Of a stretch of 35,303 bases of DNA, positions 1-6,513 are shown piece by piece. The stretch is from CAZICM01 sp964537685 (GTDB lineage: Bacteria > Myxococcota_A > Polyangia > Polyangiales > Polyangiaceae). Location of the stretch: assembly GCA_964537685.1 (NCBI GenBank), contig CAZICM010000083.1, positions 1-35,303 of the forward strand, given 5' to 3'. Each line of letters starts with the position of its first letter. Position 1 is the first letter of the stretch. The translations under genes were made by a program, and so were the position numbers. Under the pieces are notes generated by a model, which saw only the letters and a program-made list of their open reading frames with translations, had not been told where the DNA came from and made no database searches.

Positions 1-2
1 TC

Positions 3-68
3 TATCCCTACTACTGCAATCCTCATGCGCTGGGCGGAATGAAGGGCGCCGTATTTGTTGTGCCCTAG
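3..68 (+). CDS. C-terminal end of a cupredoxin (plastocyanin-like type-1 copper) protein, partial
   Basis: The frame enters from the left edge and ends at TAG 66-68. The last 21 codons read YPYYCNPHALGGMKGAVFVVP. Cys-x2-His-x4-Met on a Tyr-rich strand, followed by G-x-V-x-V, is the copper-ligand loop of plastocyanin/pseudoazurin-type cupredoxins: Cys, the second His and Met are three of the four ligands, and the first His would lie upstream, outside the window. Such proteins carry electrons in the periplasm or are lipid-anchored. The motif and frame are seen directly; the family is inferred from this short but diagnostic stretch. Redox partners and N-terminal anchoring cannot be judged. Confidence 0.75.
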   Translation, partial: YPYYCNPHALGGMKGAVFVVP

Positions 69-102
69 CCTCATTATCCCCTTCTCCCGCGGTTTCGTCT
101 CA

Positions 103-274
103 GAGGGCGTTCTACAGGGCGTATACGAGGGTTTCATAGCTAGGGAAACCGACGGAGCCGTACATTGTACGGTGACGGAGGTTGACCGAAGACGGGGATT
201 TGGGGGGTAGCGCAACTTGTTGCGCGCACCCCCATCGCTGACCGAAACCCGCAGTAGCCCTGTAGGACGCCCTC
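103..274. ncRNA. Candidate structured RNA or folded repeat element (long outer stem, three inner hairpins)
   Basis: Positions 103-120 pair with 257-274 over 18 bp; the only non-Watson-Crick position is T111 opposite G266, which would be a G-U pair in a plus-strand transcript. Inside lie three further inverted repeats: 130-135 with 145-150 (GGTTTC/GAAACC, 9-nt loop), 158-163 with 167-172 (CCGTAC/GTACGG, 3-nt loop), and 210-216 with 219-225 (GCGCAAC/GTTGCGC), itself enclosed by a G-run at 202-207 and a C-run at 229-233. The whole would fold as a multi-branched junction. No known family was recognised. It may be a non-coding RNA, a mobile palindromic repeat or a regulatory leader. It sits between the cupredoxin stop and the lipoprotein gene. 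Confidence 0.45.
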
Positions 275-325
275 TCAAACAAAACCTTGAAACCCGCCCC
301 CACCCCCGATACAACCACATCCACC

Positions 326-976
326 ATGCCCAAATTCTGGCCTATTTGTGCTTCTCTTGCCCCTCTGGCATTCACCTTGGCCTGCAATCCAAGCCAAAAC
401 ACCAAAACCGAAGCTCCCGCCCCACCCATCGCATCTCAATCCTCCTCCCCTCCGCCTCCTCCTCAATCCACACTCGCCCCCTCTTCCACACCTCCCGCCC
501 CCTCCGAAGCAATCGCCTCGCCCCCAGCTCCATCCTCATCTCCAAGCACCCAAGAAACGCCCCCTCCAACCTGTGCACCACTTTCCCCTCCCTTCCAGGA
601 TTGCAGCGCAGCCGAAATCACCGGCGCGCCTCCCTGTGAAACCCTATGCCAGCGCCCACGAAAAGCCGCCCCAAACCGGTGCTGCGAAGATCCCGTGGAT
701 ATTGTCGTACAAAGCCAATCCCGCGAACTGTTGCGCGTTCCAGCCTGCAGCTTTGTCGCGCCCGAGTGTGCCCATGTTCATGGACATGGCTTTATGGATT
801 CTCGATTGCGTATTTTAAAAGGCTCTCCCCCAGACCTGATCGTCGTCGAGGGGGGATGCGAGGATCGCGCCATCATGCATGGTTATGTCCCTCCAGGCGT
901 GGCGGCATGGACGGGCTGCAAATATAGGCGTTATCGATGGAATGGGCAGGAAATAAAGCTTGTGGAGTCGAAATAA
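326..976 (+). CDS. Pro/Ser-rich putative lipoprotein of unknown function
   Basis: This 216-aa protein starts with a short basic end and a hydrophobic stretch ending in TLAC at residue 20, an imperfect lipobox, so export and lipid anchoring are likely. Residues about 25-90 are Pro/Ser/Ala-rich linker. The C-terminal half (about 95-216) is a compact Cys-rich domain with about ten cysteines, including CEDP and PPCETLCQ segments, and ends in a basic, aromatic stretch. I do not recognise the domain. An upstream in-frame ATG at 287 exists, but 326 places the signal peptide at the terminus. No clear Shine-Dalgarno is visible. The gene ends 1 nt from the stop of the convergent prolyl isomerase gene. 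Codon use is C-rich, with long C tracts in the linker. Confidence 0.75.
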   Translation: MPKFWPICASLAPLAFTLACNPSQNTKTEAPAPPIASQSSSPPPPPQSTLAPSSTPPAPSEAIASPPAPSSSPSTQETPPPTCAPLSPPFQDCSAAEITGAPPCETLCQRPRKAAPNRCCEDPVDIVVQSQSRELLRVPACSFVAPECAHVHGHGFMDSRLRILKGSPPDLIVVEGGCEDRAIMHGYVPPGVAAWTGCKYRRYRWNGQEIKLVESK

Positions 977-977
977 A

Positions 978-2015
978 CTATCTCAACCCATCATGCCTAT
1001 GCTCGGGTATAGGCGACCCCGCGCTCGGTTTTCTGGACGGTGGCAAAGTCCCAGGACGCCTCGCCGACTGCAAATCACCCGAAGCGCTCACTTCAAGCTG
1101 ATCCACCAACTGCTCATTAAAATCCGACAAATTTGAAGCCCGAAGCGAGCCCACCAGCTTCTTCAGCGTTTTGTCCACTTTGTCGTGCGCAAGAACCTGC
1201 CGAATCGAAAGCGTCTCGTCCTCCAGCGAACGATTCACCGCCTTCATGCTCTGACGCCTCCACACAATCGCAAATCGCTTCCCCTCAGGCACCGGCTCGC
1301 CCACAAGCTCCCCGTCTTGAACCTTTGATGCCGCCGCCACGATCTCCGGCGATACCCGCACACCTGGGTCCGATGTCGTCCCGTCCGGCGCCACAAAACC
1401 CAAGTTTCCACCCCGCATCCCCGTTGCCTGATCGACCGACTTCTCCCGAGCCAAATCGCTCCATGCCTTGGTCGTCAAATCCTTTTTCAAGAGCTCGATC
1501 AGCGTTTTCGCATCGGCCTCCGAATCCACCAAAATACGCCAAATCGCCAGGCGCATCGGCGAATTAAACTTCGACCGGTTTTGTTCGTAATACGCCTTCA
1601 CCTCTTCTTCGGTCACGGGCGAATCCTTCGCCGCCGAACCCCGCACCTGACCCAGCATCAAACTCCGGTATACCCCCCGGATACGCTCTTGAACCTCAAC
1701 CTGTTCGGATAGCTTCTGCGCTGCCGCCCCCTGCGCGAACAAAATTTCCCGAACCAATACCCGCTCCAGCATATTGCGCCGAATCTCATCGGGTGTTTTG
1801 CCAAAAGTACGCAATTGCCAAGGTGGCACACCAGCCAGCCTCCGCTCCAAATCGCTCGCCCGAATTACTTCGCTGCCCACCCGCGCAATCACCGGATCGG
1901 CCGAATTTGGTTCCGAAGATGCCGGTTGCGCAAGGCTTTGAGAGCCCGAAAAGGCGGCTCCAAAAAGCGAAATCACCAATGCAAACCCTAGGCTTTTCCT
2001 TGAAATCGAGCGCAT
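978..2015 (-). CDS. Exported PpiC/SurA-type peptidyl-prolyl cis-trans isomerase
   Basis: The product is 345 aa. Residues 1-30 form a signal peptide (basic start, hydrophobic core, SLAQP cleavage region). Residues about 40-130 form a helical SurA-N-like region containing VIARVGSEVI and an RRNMLERVLVREIL helix, as in periplasmic chaperone-isomerases. Residues about 150-255 match a parvulin (PpiC) domain: a YYEQN helix followed by AIWRILV, a DLAREKSVD segment, GGNLGFV, and a Val/Ile strand. The C-terminal about 60 residues are Ser/Pro-rich and basic. It should help fold outer-membrane or secreted proteins. A Shine-Dalgarno AAAGGA lies about 6 nt before ATG 2015. It is the last gene of the minus-strand cluster, 51 nt after the HExxH protein. 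It is shorter than SurA and has one isomerase domain. Confidence 0.85.
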   Translation of the reverse strand: MRSISRKSLGFALVISLFGAAFSGSQSLAQPASSEPNSADPVIARVGSEVIRASDLERRLAGVPPWQLRTFGKTPDEIRRNMLERVLVREILFAQGAAAQKLSEQVEVQERIRGVYRSLMLGQVRGSAAKDSPVTEEEVKAYYEQNRSKFNSPMRLAIWRILVDSEADAKTLIELLKKDLTTKAWSDLAREKSVDQATGMRGGNLGFVAPDGTTSDPGVRVSPEIVAAASKVQDGELVGEPVPEGKRFAIVWRRQSMKAVNRSLEDETLSIRQVLAHDKVDKTLKKLVGSLRASNLSDFNEQLVDQLEVSASGDLQSARRPGTLPPSRKPSAGSPIPEHRHDGLR

Positions 2016-2066
2016 TGACCGTCCTTTAAGCCTGAATGCTTCGCCCCGTCAACCCCGCAATTTACG

Positions 2067-3425
2067 TTAAGGGCACCACAAGAGCTTCGCGCTCAGCAAA
2101 AGCAGCGCCCATAGAATCCACGTCGCCTTTACAAAACCCCAAAAATCTCCGCCCAATTGCCGAAAATAACGCCTCAGCGTTTCTTTTTTGCCGACCGTTC
2201 TCGCATGCTCCAGCTCAATTTCGGCCTGCTCTTCGGCATCGAGCGGATCAACCCCGGCCAATTGATGCAAATGATGCGTGAGCTCATGCTCGATGGTTTC
2301 GGCAATTTCATGGTCGATATCAAAAAAAGGATCGCATTGATATTCAGCTTCAAAGCTTTGATAATAAATTCGGATCTCGGGCCGCTTGTGAATTTCTAAA
2401 TCGAGATTTGGAGGCGTTCCAGGCTGATACGAGCCCAGCAAAGGATGACCTCCATCATCGCAGGCCGGCACACCGTCGTCGATATAGAGATCCACCTTGC
2501 GAATGCCTAATTTCCGATAAATGCGATTCGCGGCCCTGCGCACCCGCGCCTCAAAATCATCGAGGCTGGGAAAGGGAGGCCGCTGTTTCATTCGCCGGTT
2601 CGGAATATTCAGATCGATTTCCAAATCGCCGCTGCCTCCAAATTCCCGCGCCCAGGGCAATTCGATTTCATTCTTTGCGCCGCATTCGCCGCAGCGGTAA
2701 ATGCCGATTAAACGCCTTGAATAATGCGCCTCTAAAAATAAATTCACAATGGCATTCCACGCCGATGGAGTTGCATTGCATAGTGCATCGGTCATCGCGC
2801 TTAGGCGGTGCTCCCGATCCATCGCCCGTATTCCCATAGCAAGCACCATTGCCGGCGTGAGGGCCGGCAAATCTTTAGATTGAGCCAGCCCTGCCCACAA
2901 AGGCCACGCTTCTTCCACGCGGCGATCGGAAAAGCGAATTCGCCGCGCAACGCTTTTTCCCGCGCGCAAAGGCGGAATCGGATGCCATGCATCAAAGGCA
3001 AAAGGCGCATCCAATTCGCTATCGCCAAGCTCTCCATCGATAAAAGGCGCTATTTGCAGCAGCGAATCCGGCGAAGTCACAAACGTTTTTTTGCAATTCA
3101 AACAACTGTATTGCTCTTCAATTTCATCAGTAATGCCCGCCCAGCCCAAAAAGGCCCTCAGCACATTCGCATCCCGCAGCGAAAGACCCATCACATCCAG
3201 CGGTTTCCCATTCTCGGCGCAAAGCACACCCGGCGCCCTCAATACCGCCAACTGATCGAGCAGCACCTGTTCGCAACATCGATCGCCCACGCTCTTCGCG
3301 AGCGTTTGAGCGGCCATTCGCGCGGCGCGATCATCGAGACCCACGCGCATACCCGAAGGCAGCATCAGCCTAGCCGGGAGTTTTGGGCTTGGTTTATTCA
3401 GCGGCGGAAGCTTGCGTTGCCGCAT
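2067..3425 (-). CDS. Tail-anchored HExxH zincin-like protein with two CxxC pairs
   Basis: The product is 452 aa from ATG 3425. An upstream TTG at 3494 would overlap the previous gene further, and an AAAGG lies about 9 nt before 3425. Two CxxC pairs (residues 108/111 and 245/248) look like one split four-Cys zinc site within a helical N-terminal region. HELTH at 380-384, within IEHELTHHLHQ and followed by an acidic stretch with candidate third ligands, fits a metalloprotease-like zinc site. Residues about 429-449 form a single C-terminal membrane helix, so the bulk probably faces the cytoplasm. The start overlaps the preceding membrane-protein gene by 32 nt, suggesting translational coupling. 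The N-terminal helical-plus-CxxC layout is slightly like phage baseplate gp26-type proteins, but that is weak. Substrate is unknown. Confidence 0.75.
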   Translation of the reverse strand: MRQRKLPPLNKPSPKLPARLMLPSGMRVGLDDRAARMAAQTLAKSVGDRCCEQVLLDQLAVLRAPGVLCAENGKPLDVMGLSLRDANVLRAFLGWAGITDEIEEQYSCLNCKKTFVTSPDSLLQIAPFIDGELGDSELDAPFAFDAWHPIPPLRAGKSVARRIRFSDRRVEEAWPLWAGLAQSKDLPALTPAMVLAMGIRAMDREHRLSAMTDALCNATPSAWNAIVNLFLEAHYSRRLIGIYRCGECGAKNEIELPWAREFGGSGDLEIDLNIPNRRMKQRPPFPSLDDFEARVRRAANRIYRKLGIRKVDLYIDDGVPACDDGGHPLLGSYQPGTPPNLDLEIHKRPEIRIYYQSFEAEYQCDPFFDIDHEIAETIEHELTHHLHQLAGVDPLDAEEQAEIELEHARTVGKKETLRRYFRQLGGDFWGFVKATWILWALLLLSAKLLWCP

Positions 3426-3789
3426 GTTCGCGAGCCTTTGCGGCGGCGGCTTCGGCGGCGGCTTTTCGTTTGCGGGCCCGCTGCGAATAGCCAAAGCCCA
3501 CCAAGAGCGAAGCGGCCAGCGGAGAAAACGCCATCAGGCTGGTGATACCCGGATGCGCAAGCAGCCAATCGTAAATGCCGCGCATATAGTGATCGAGCCC
3601 ATCGGCATAAAAAATACCGAGAAAGAGCGCGACAGCGATAACTGCGGCAATGGCATTCAGGACAAGAAAGTAGCCCCAGCGCAGCACGCCTTTTGGAAAT
3701 GTGCCCGCGGGGTTCACCACGTGAGACAGCTCGTCCGGCGCGGGTTTTTGTTGTGTGCTCGTTGAATGGGAAGCAGCGGCGTTCGCCAT
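3394..3789 (-). CDS. Small two-helix membrane protein with Ala/Lys-rich tail
   Basis: From ATG 3789 this is a 131-aa protein. The longer open frame starting at 3918 would run through the end of the upstream metallopeptidase gene and reads as non-coding there. Residues 38-61 and 81-100 are hydrophobic helices separated by a short loop with charged and aromatic residues. Residues 103-131 are an Ala-rich basic and acidic helix, likely a cytoplasmic coiled coil. The N-terminal 35 residues are Ser/Gln/Pro-rich. It starts 61 nt after the lipoprotein metallopeptidase stop and overlaps the following HExxH gene, so the three genes look co-transcribed. The family is not recognised. It could be a membrane partner of the tail-anchored zincin. 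Confidence 0.65.
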   Translation of the reverse strand: MANAAASHSTSTQQKPAPDELSHVVNPAGTFPKGVLRWGYFLVLNAIAAVIAVALFLGIFYADGLDHYMRGIYDWLLAHPGITSLMAFSPLAASLLVGFGYSQRARKRKAAAEAAAAKAREHAATQASAAE

Positions 3790-3850
3790 GGCGCGCGGAG
3801 TATAGGGATCGAGTTTGTTCGGGCCAACGGGTAAAAATGAAATCGTTCGC

Positions 3851-4948
3851 TTAACAGCCCGGCACCAAATCCACCCCCCCAAAAAACTCATCCCGGAGCA
3901 GCACCCACGCTTTGGCATTTTCCGGTGGCCCGCATTTAAATGCCTTTTTCCCCAAAGGCTTTTTCAATAAAGCCGCCCGCTGTTCCCGATAAAAGCGAAG
4001 CGCAAGCTCCGCCGCATATTCTCCAACCCCATTTTGAGGATGAAACGCATAATACGTCCCCCCGCGAATAACCGTTTCTGTCGGCGCATAAGGCGTTAAA
4101 CAAGGAATTTTAGTTCCGCAGCGCCCAGCAATCCCATCGTATAGCGAGCTCAGCGCCTTCAGCGACCAGCGCCCGTGATGCTGATCGTTTAAATGAAAAA
4201 CTTCGTGAAACATTGTTTCACGCACCGCATCGGCCGTTCTATGCAGCGACCCCGCGAGGTTATAGGCCACCGTCCACTCATGCGCGAAAGCCGAAGGCGT
4301 CCTCGCCGCCACCGAACGAAAATACCTGAGCAATAAGGGCTTGTGCCTATACCGAATAGGCTGCTTCGCCTGCGCCGATAAACCTTCAAAAAATCGATCA
4401 AAATCATAAGCGGAGCTGGCCACCCATTCGAGGTGTTTCCGCGTTCCATTCACAGGCGCCTCGGGAACCAAATGAAGCTTTCCCCGATAACCGCCATCCA
4501 TCCATTGCTCCGGCAAAAGCCCAATGACATGCCCCGAGCGGGAAAATAATTCCTGCGCCTTCTCCGCCGCTTGTGGATCATTTTTAAGAAATTGGCCAAG
4601 CATACAATGAATACGATCGCCCTCGCCGGACTTCTCCTTGCAGGCGCTCACGGCCGGATCGCTCTTTTCTTGATCGCCCAAAAACATCGCCTCAAAGGCT
4701 TCATGAGAACCGATCGCATCATCCTTTGCCCGGCTTGGCTCGGCCGCCTCCGCATGCCCGCTTTCTTGAGGCGATGCCGCATCCTGCCCGCCCGCATCCT
4801 CTTCGGGGCCCGCGTCCCGCTCAGACACCGGCGAAACCGCGCTCACAGCGGGCCGCGAAGGCGAAACCGAACGCTCCTCCGTACCTCCGCACGAACAGCC
4901 GGAAAAAAATCCCAACGCAAAAGCCAGCGAAACAAAAACCCCGCGCAT
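3851..4948 (-). CDS. Putative lipoprotein zinc metallopeptidase (HExxH)
   Basis: This 365-aa protein begins with a signal peptide ending in FFSGC (Cys 18), a plausible lipobox. Residues about 20-80 are an acidic Ala/Ser/Glu linker. HEVFH at 248-252 gives two zinc ligands and a catalytic Glu, and GEYAAE at 309-314 about 60 residues later supplies a likely third Glu ligand, as in gluzincin-type peptidases. Conserved-looking Cys residues at 277, 283, near 338 and at the C-terminus may form disulfides. It is probably outer-membrane or periplasm-anchored. It is the first gene of the minus-strand cluster and is divergent from the response regulator at 5034, with an 85-nt shared promoter region. Substrate cannot be inferred; a non-peptidase zinc role is possible. 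Confidence 0.75.
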   Translation of the reverse strand: MRGVFVSLAFALGFFSGCSCGGTEERSVSPSRPAVSAVSPVSERDAGPEEDAGGQDAASPQESGHAEAAEPSRAKDDAIGSHEAFEAMFLGDQEKSDPAVSACKEKSGEGDRIHCMLGQFLKNDPQAAEKAQELFSRSGHVIGLLPEQWMDGGYRGKLHLVPEAPVNGTRKHLEWVASSAYDFDRFFEGLSAQAKQPIRYRHKPLLLRYFRSVAARTPSAFAHEWTVAYNLAGSLHRTADAVRETMFHEVFHLNDQHHGRWSLKALSSLYDGIAGRCGTKIPCLTPYAPTETVIRGGTYYAFHPQNGVGEYAAELALRFYREQRAALLKKPLGKKAFKCGPPENAKAWVLLRDEFFGGVDLVPGC

Positions 4949-5033
4949 AGCCCAAACACCTTCAGTTTCCGAAAAAACGAAACGAAATCACTGCGCGCTT
5001 ACCTTCGATTTCATCCAAGGCTAGTTTAGCGCC
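4949..5033. promoter_or_regulatory. Divergent promoter region, metallopeptidase operon / response regulator
   Basis: This 85-nt spacer must hold the 5' ends and probably promoters of both the minus-strand envelope cluster and the plus-strand NtrC-type regulator. It is A-rich in its left half. I see no sigma-54 GG/GC -24/-12 pair and no strong inverted repeat, so no specific promoter is called. Confidence 0.4.
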
Positions 5034-6419
5034 ATGCCCCGCGGACATGTGCTCGTTGTCGATGATGAGCCGTCGATTCTCACCACACTTCAAAAAGCCC
5101 TATCGCTCGAAGGCTATTCGGCCGATGTGGCGGGAGGCGTCGGTATCGCCGAAGAAAAGCTTGCAAAGCGCAGCTACGACATCGCGCTCTTCGACGTCTC
5201 GCTGCCCGACGGCGACGGCGTGTCCTTGCTTCAAAGGCTTAGAGCCGCGGGAAACGACATCCCCGTTGTCATGATGAGCGGCCATGCCACGGTCGATGCG
5301 GCTGTGAAAGCGACGCGGCTCGGCGCCATCGATTTCCTTGAAAAACCCCTGTCCACCGATCGCCTCCTCCTCGTCATCGAAAACACCCTGCGCATGATCC
5401 GCGCGGAGGCCGAGGCCGATGCGCTGCGCGCTCAAACAGGCCAAATCGGCGACTTAATCGGCGACAGCCGGGCCATGGCCGAACTGCGCGATCAAATCGC
5501 CAAAGCCGCCCGCTCCAGCGCCACGGTGCTCATCAAAGGCGAACGGGGAACAGGAAAAGAACTGGTGGCCCGCGCCATCCACGCCGCGTCGAAACGCGCG
5601 CGCGGACCGCTTGAAAAGATGAACTGCGCCGCCGTCCCCAGCGAACTCATCGAAAGCGAAATGTTCGGCCATGAAGCGGGAGCCTTCACTGGAGCGACCA
5701 AACAGCGCCGCGGAAAATTCGAAAGAGCGAGCGGAGGCACACTCTTTCTCGACGAAGTGGGCGATATGCCCGCCGCCATGCAATCCAAGCTCTTGCGCGT
5801 GCTTCAAGAGCGCGAAATCGAGCGCGTGGGCGGCAACGAAGTTCTCAAAGTCGACGTCCGCGTCGTCGCCGCGACCAACCGCGACCTCGAGACCATGTGC
5901 AACGAAGGCCAATTCAGGCCCGATCTCTACGATCGGCTCAATGTCCTCCCGCTCAACCTCGCGCCGTTGCGCGGCCGCCGCGAAGACATCCCCGCGCTTG
6001 CGAGACACTTTCTAAAAGTCGCCACACACGCCAACGACCGGCCAGGCATGGTGATTTCAGAAGCCGGAATGAGAGCGCTCTGCGCCTACAGTTTCCCCGG
6101 AAACGTAAGAGAACTCCGCAACATCATCGAACGCCTCGTGATCCTCACCTCCGACGACACCATCGATGAAAACGACGTAAAAGTATGTCTGGGCATGTCC
6201 GGCGCACCCGTACCCAAAGGCTTATTTCGCCCCGGCGTACCCTTGCGCGTCTTGGCCGACGACGTAGAGCGCGCCATTGTCGAAGAGGCATTGGCTTATT
6301 TCGGCGGACAAATCGCGCCCACCGCCCGGAGCTTTGGGATGGATCGAAGCCATCTCTACCGGAAAATGAAATCGCTCGGATTGAGGGACGATAAAAGCGA
6401 GATAGACGAAAAAGAATAA
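5034..6419 (+). CDS. NtrC-family sigma-54-dependent response regulator
   Basis: The product is 461 aa. Receiver domain at residues 1-118: acidic pair D10/D11, phosphoacceptor D54 in FDVSLPDGDG, and Lys 104 in EKPLS. AAA+ domain at about 143-370: Walker A GERGTGKE at 169-176, the sigma-54 contact loop GAFTGA at 216-221 intact, Walker B GGTLFLDEVGD at 234-244, and a later arginine-rich PGNVRELRN segment. Fis-type helix-turn-helix at about 425-455, ending RSHLYRKMKSLGL. All motifs for phosphorylation, ATP hydrolysis and open-complex formation are present. It should activate sigma-54 promoters in response to a histidine kinase that is not in this window, so it is an orphan here. Which genes it controls cannot be seen. 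Confidence 0.95.
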   Translation: MPRGHVLVVDDEPSILTTLQKALSLEGYSADVAGGVGIAEEKLAKRSYDIALFDVSLPDGDGVSLLQRLRAAGNDIPVVMMSGHATVDAAVKATRLGAIDFLEKPLSTDRLLLVIENTLRMIRAEAEADALRAQTGQIGDLIGDSRAMAELRDQIAKAARSSATVLIKGERGTGKELVARAIHAASKRARGPLEKMNCAAVPSELIESEMFGHEAGAFTGATKQRRGKFERASGGTLFLDEVGDMPAAMQSKLLRVLQEREIERVGGNEVLKVDVRVVAATNRDLETMCNEGQFRPDLYDRLNVLPLNLAPLRGRREDIPALARHFLKVATHANDRPGMVISEAGMRALCAYSFPGNVRELRNIIERLVILTSDDTIDENDVKVCLGMSGAPVPKGLFRPGVPLRVLADDVERAIVEEALAYFGGQIAPTARSFGMDRSHLYRKMKSLGLRDDKSEIDEKE

Positions 6420-6513
6420 CGGGTGAATTTTTGTTGAATACGAAAGAATTGAAACAAGAAAAGCAAAAAATATTAAAATATCAAAATATTAAAACACGAT
6501 CGGATTGAAAAAG
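6420..6513 (+). promoter_or_regulatory. AT-rich leader before the DUF2169 gene
   Basis: The 94-nt spacer is strikingly AT-rich, with near-repeated AAATATTAAAATAT units at about 6466-6495. It contrasts with the flanking genes and probably carries the promoter of the DUF2169-thiD-deacetylase group. No convincing -35/-10 pair or sigma-54 site was found. Confidence 0.35.

Noticed and set aside
103..274. Retron ncRNA or integron attC site
   Set aside because: The shape is suggestive, but there is no reverse transcriptase or integrase in the window and no typical attC core (GTTRRRY/RYYYAAC pair) at the ends.
112..429. Minus-strand open frame of 105 codons
   Set aside because: It overlaps the folded element and the lipoprotein signal region; its sequence reflects the inverted repeats and the antisense of the Pro/Ser linker.
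3790..3918. Upstream extension of the two-helix membrane protein
   Set aside because: It would run antiparallel in frame through the tail of the metallopeptidase gene and adds Cys/Trp-rich, unlikely sequence; ATG 3789 is preferred.
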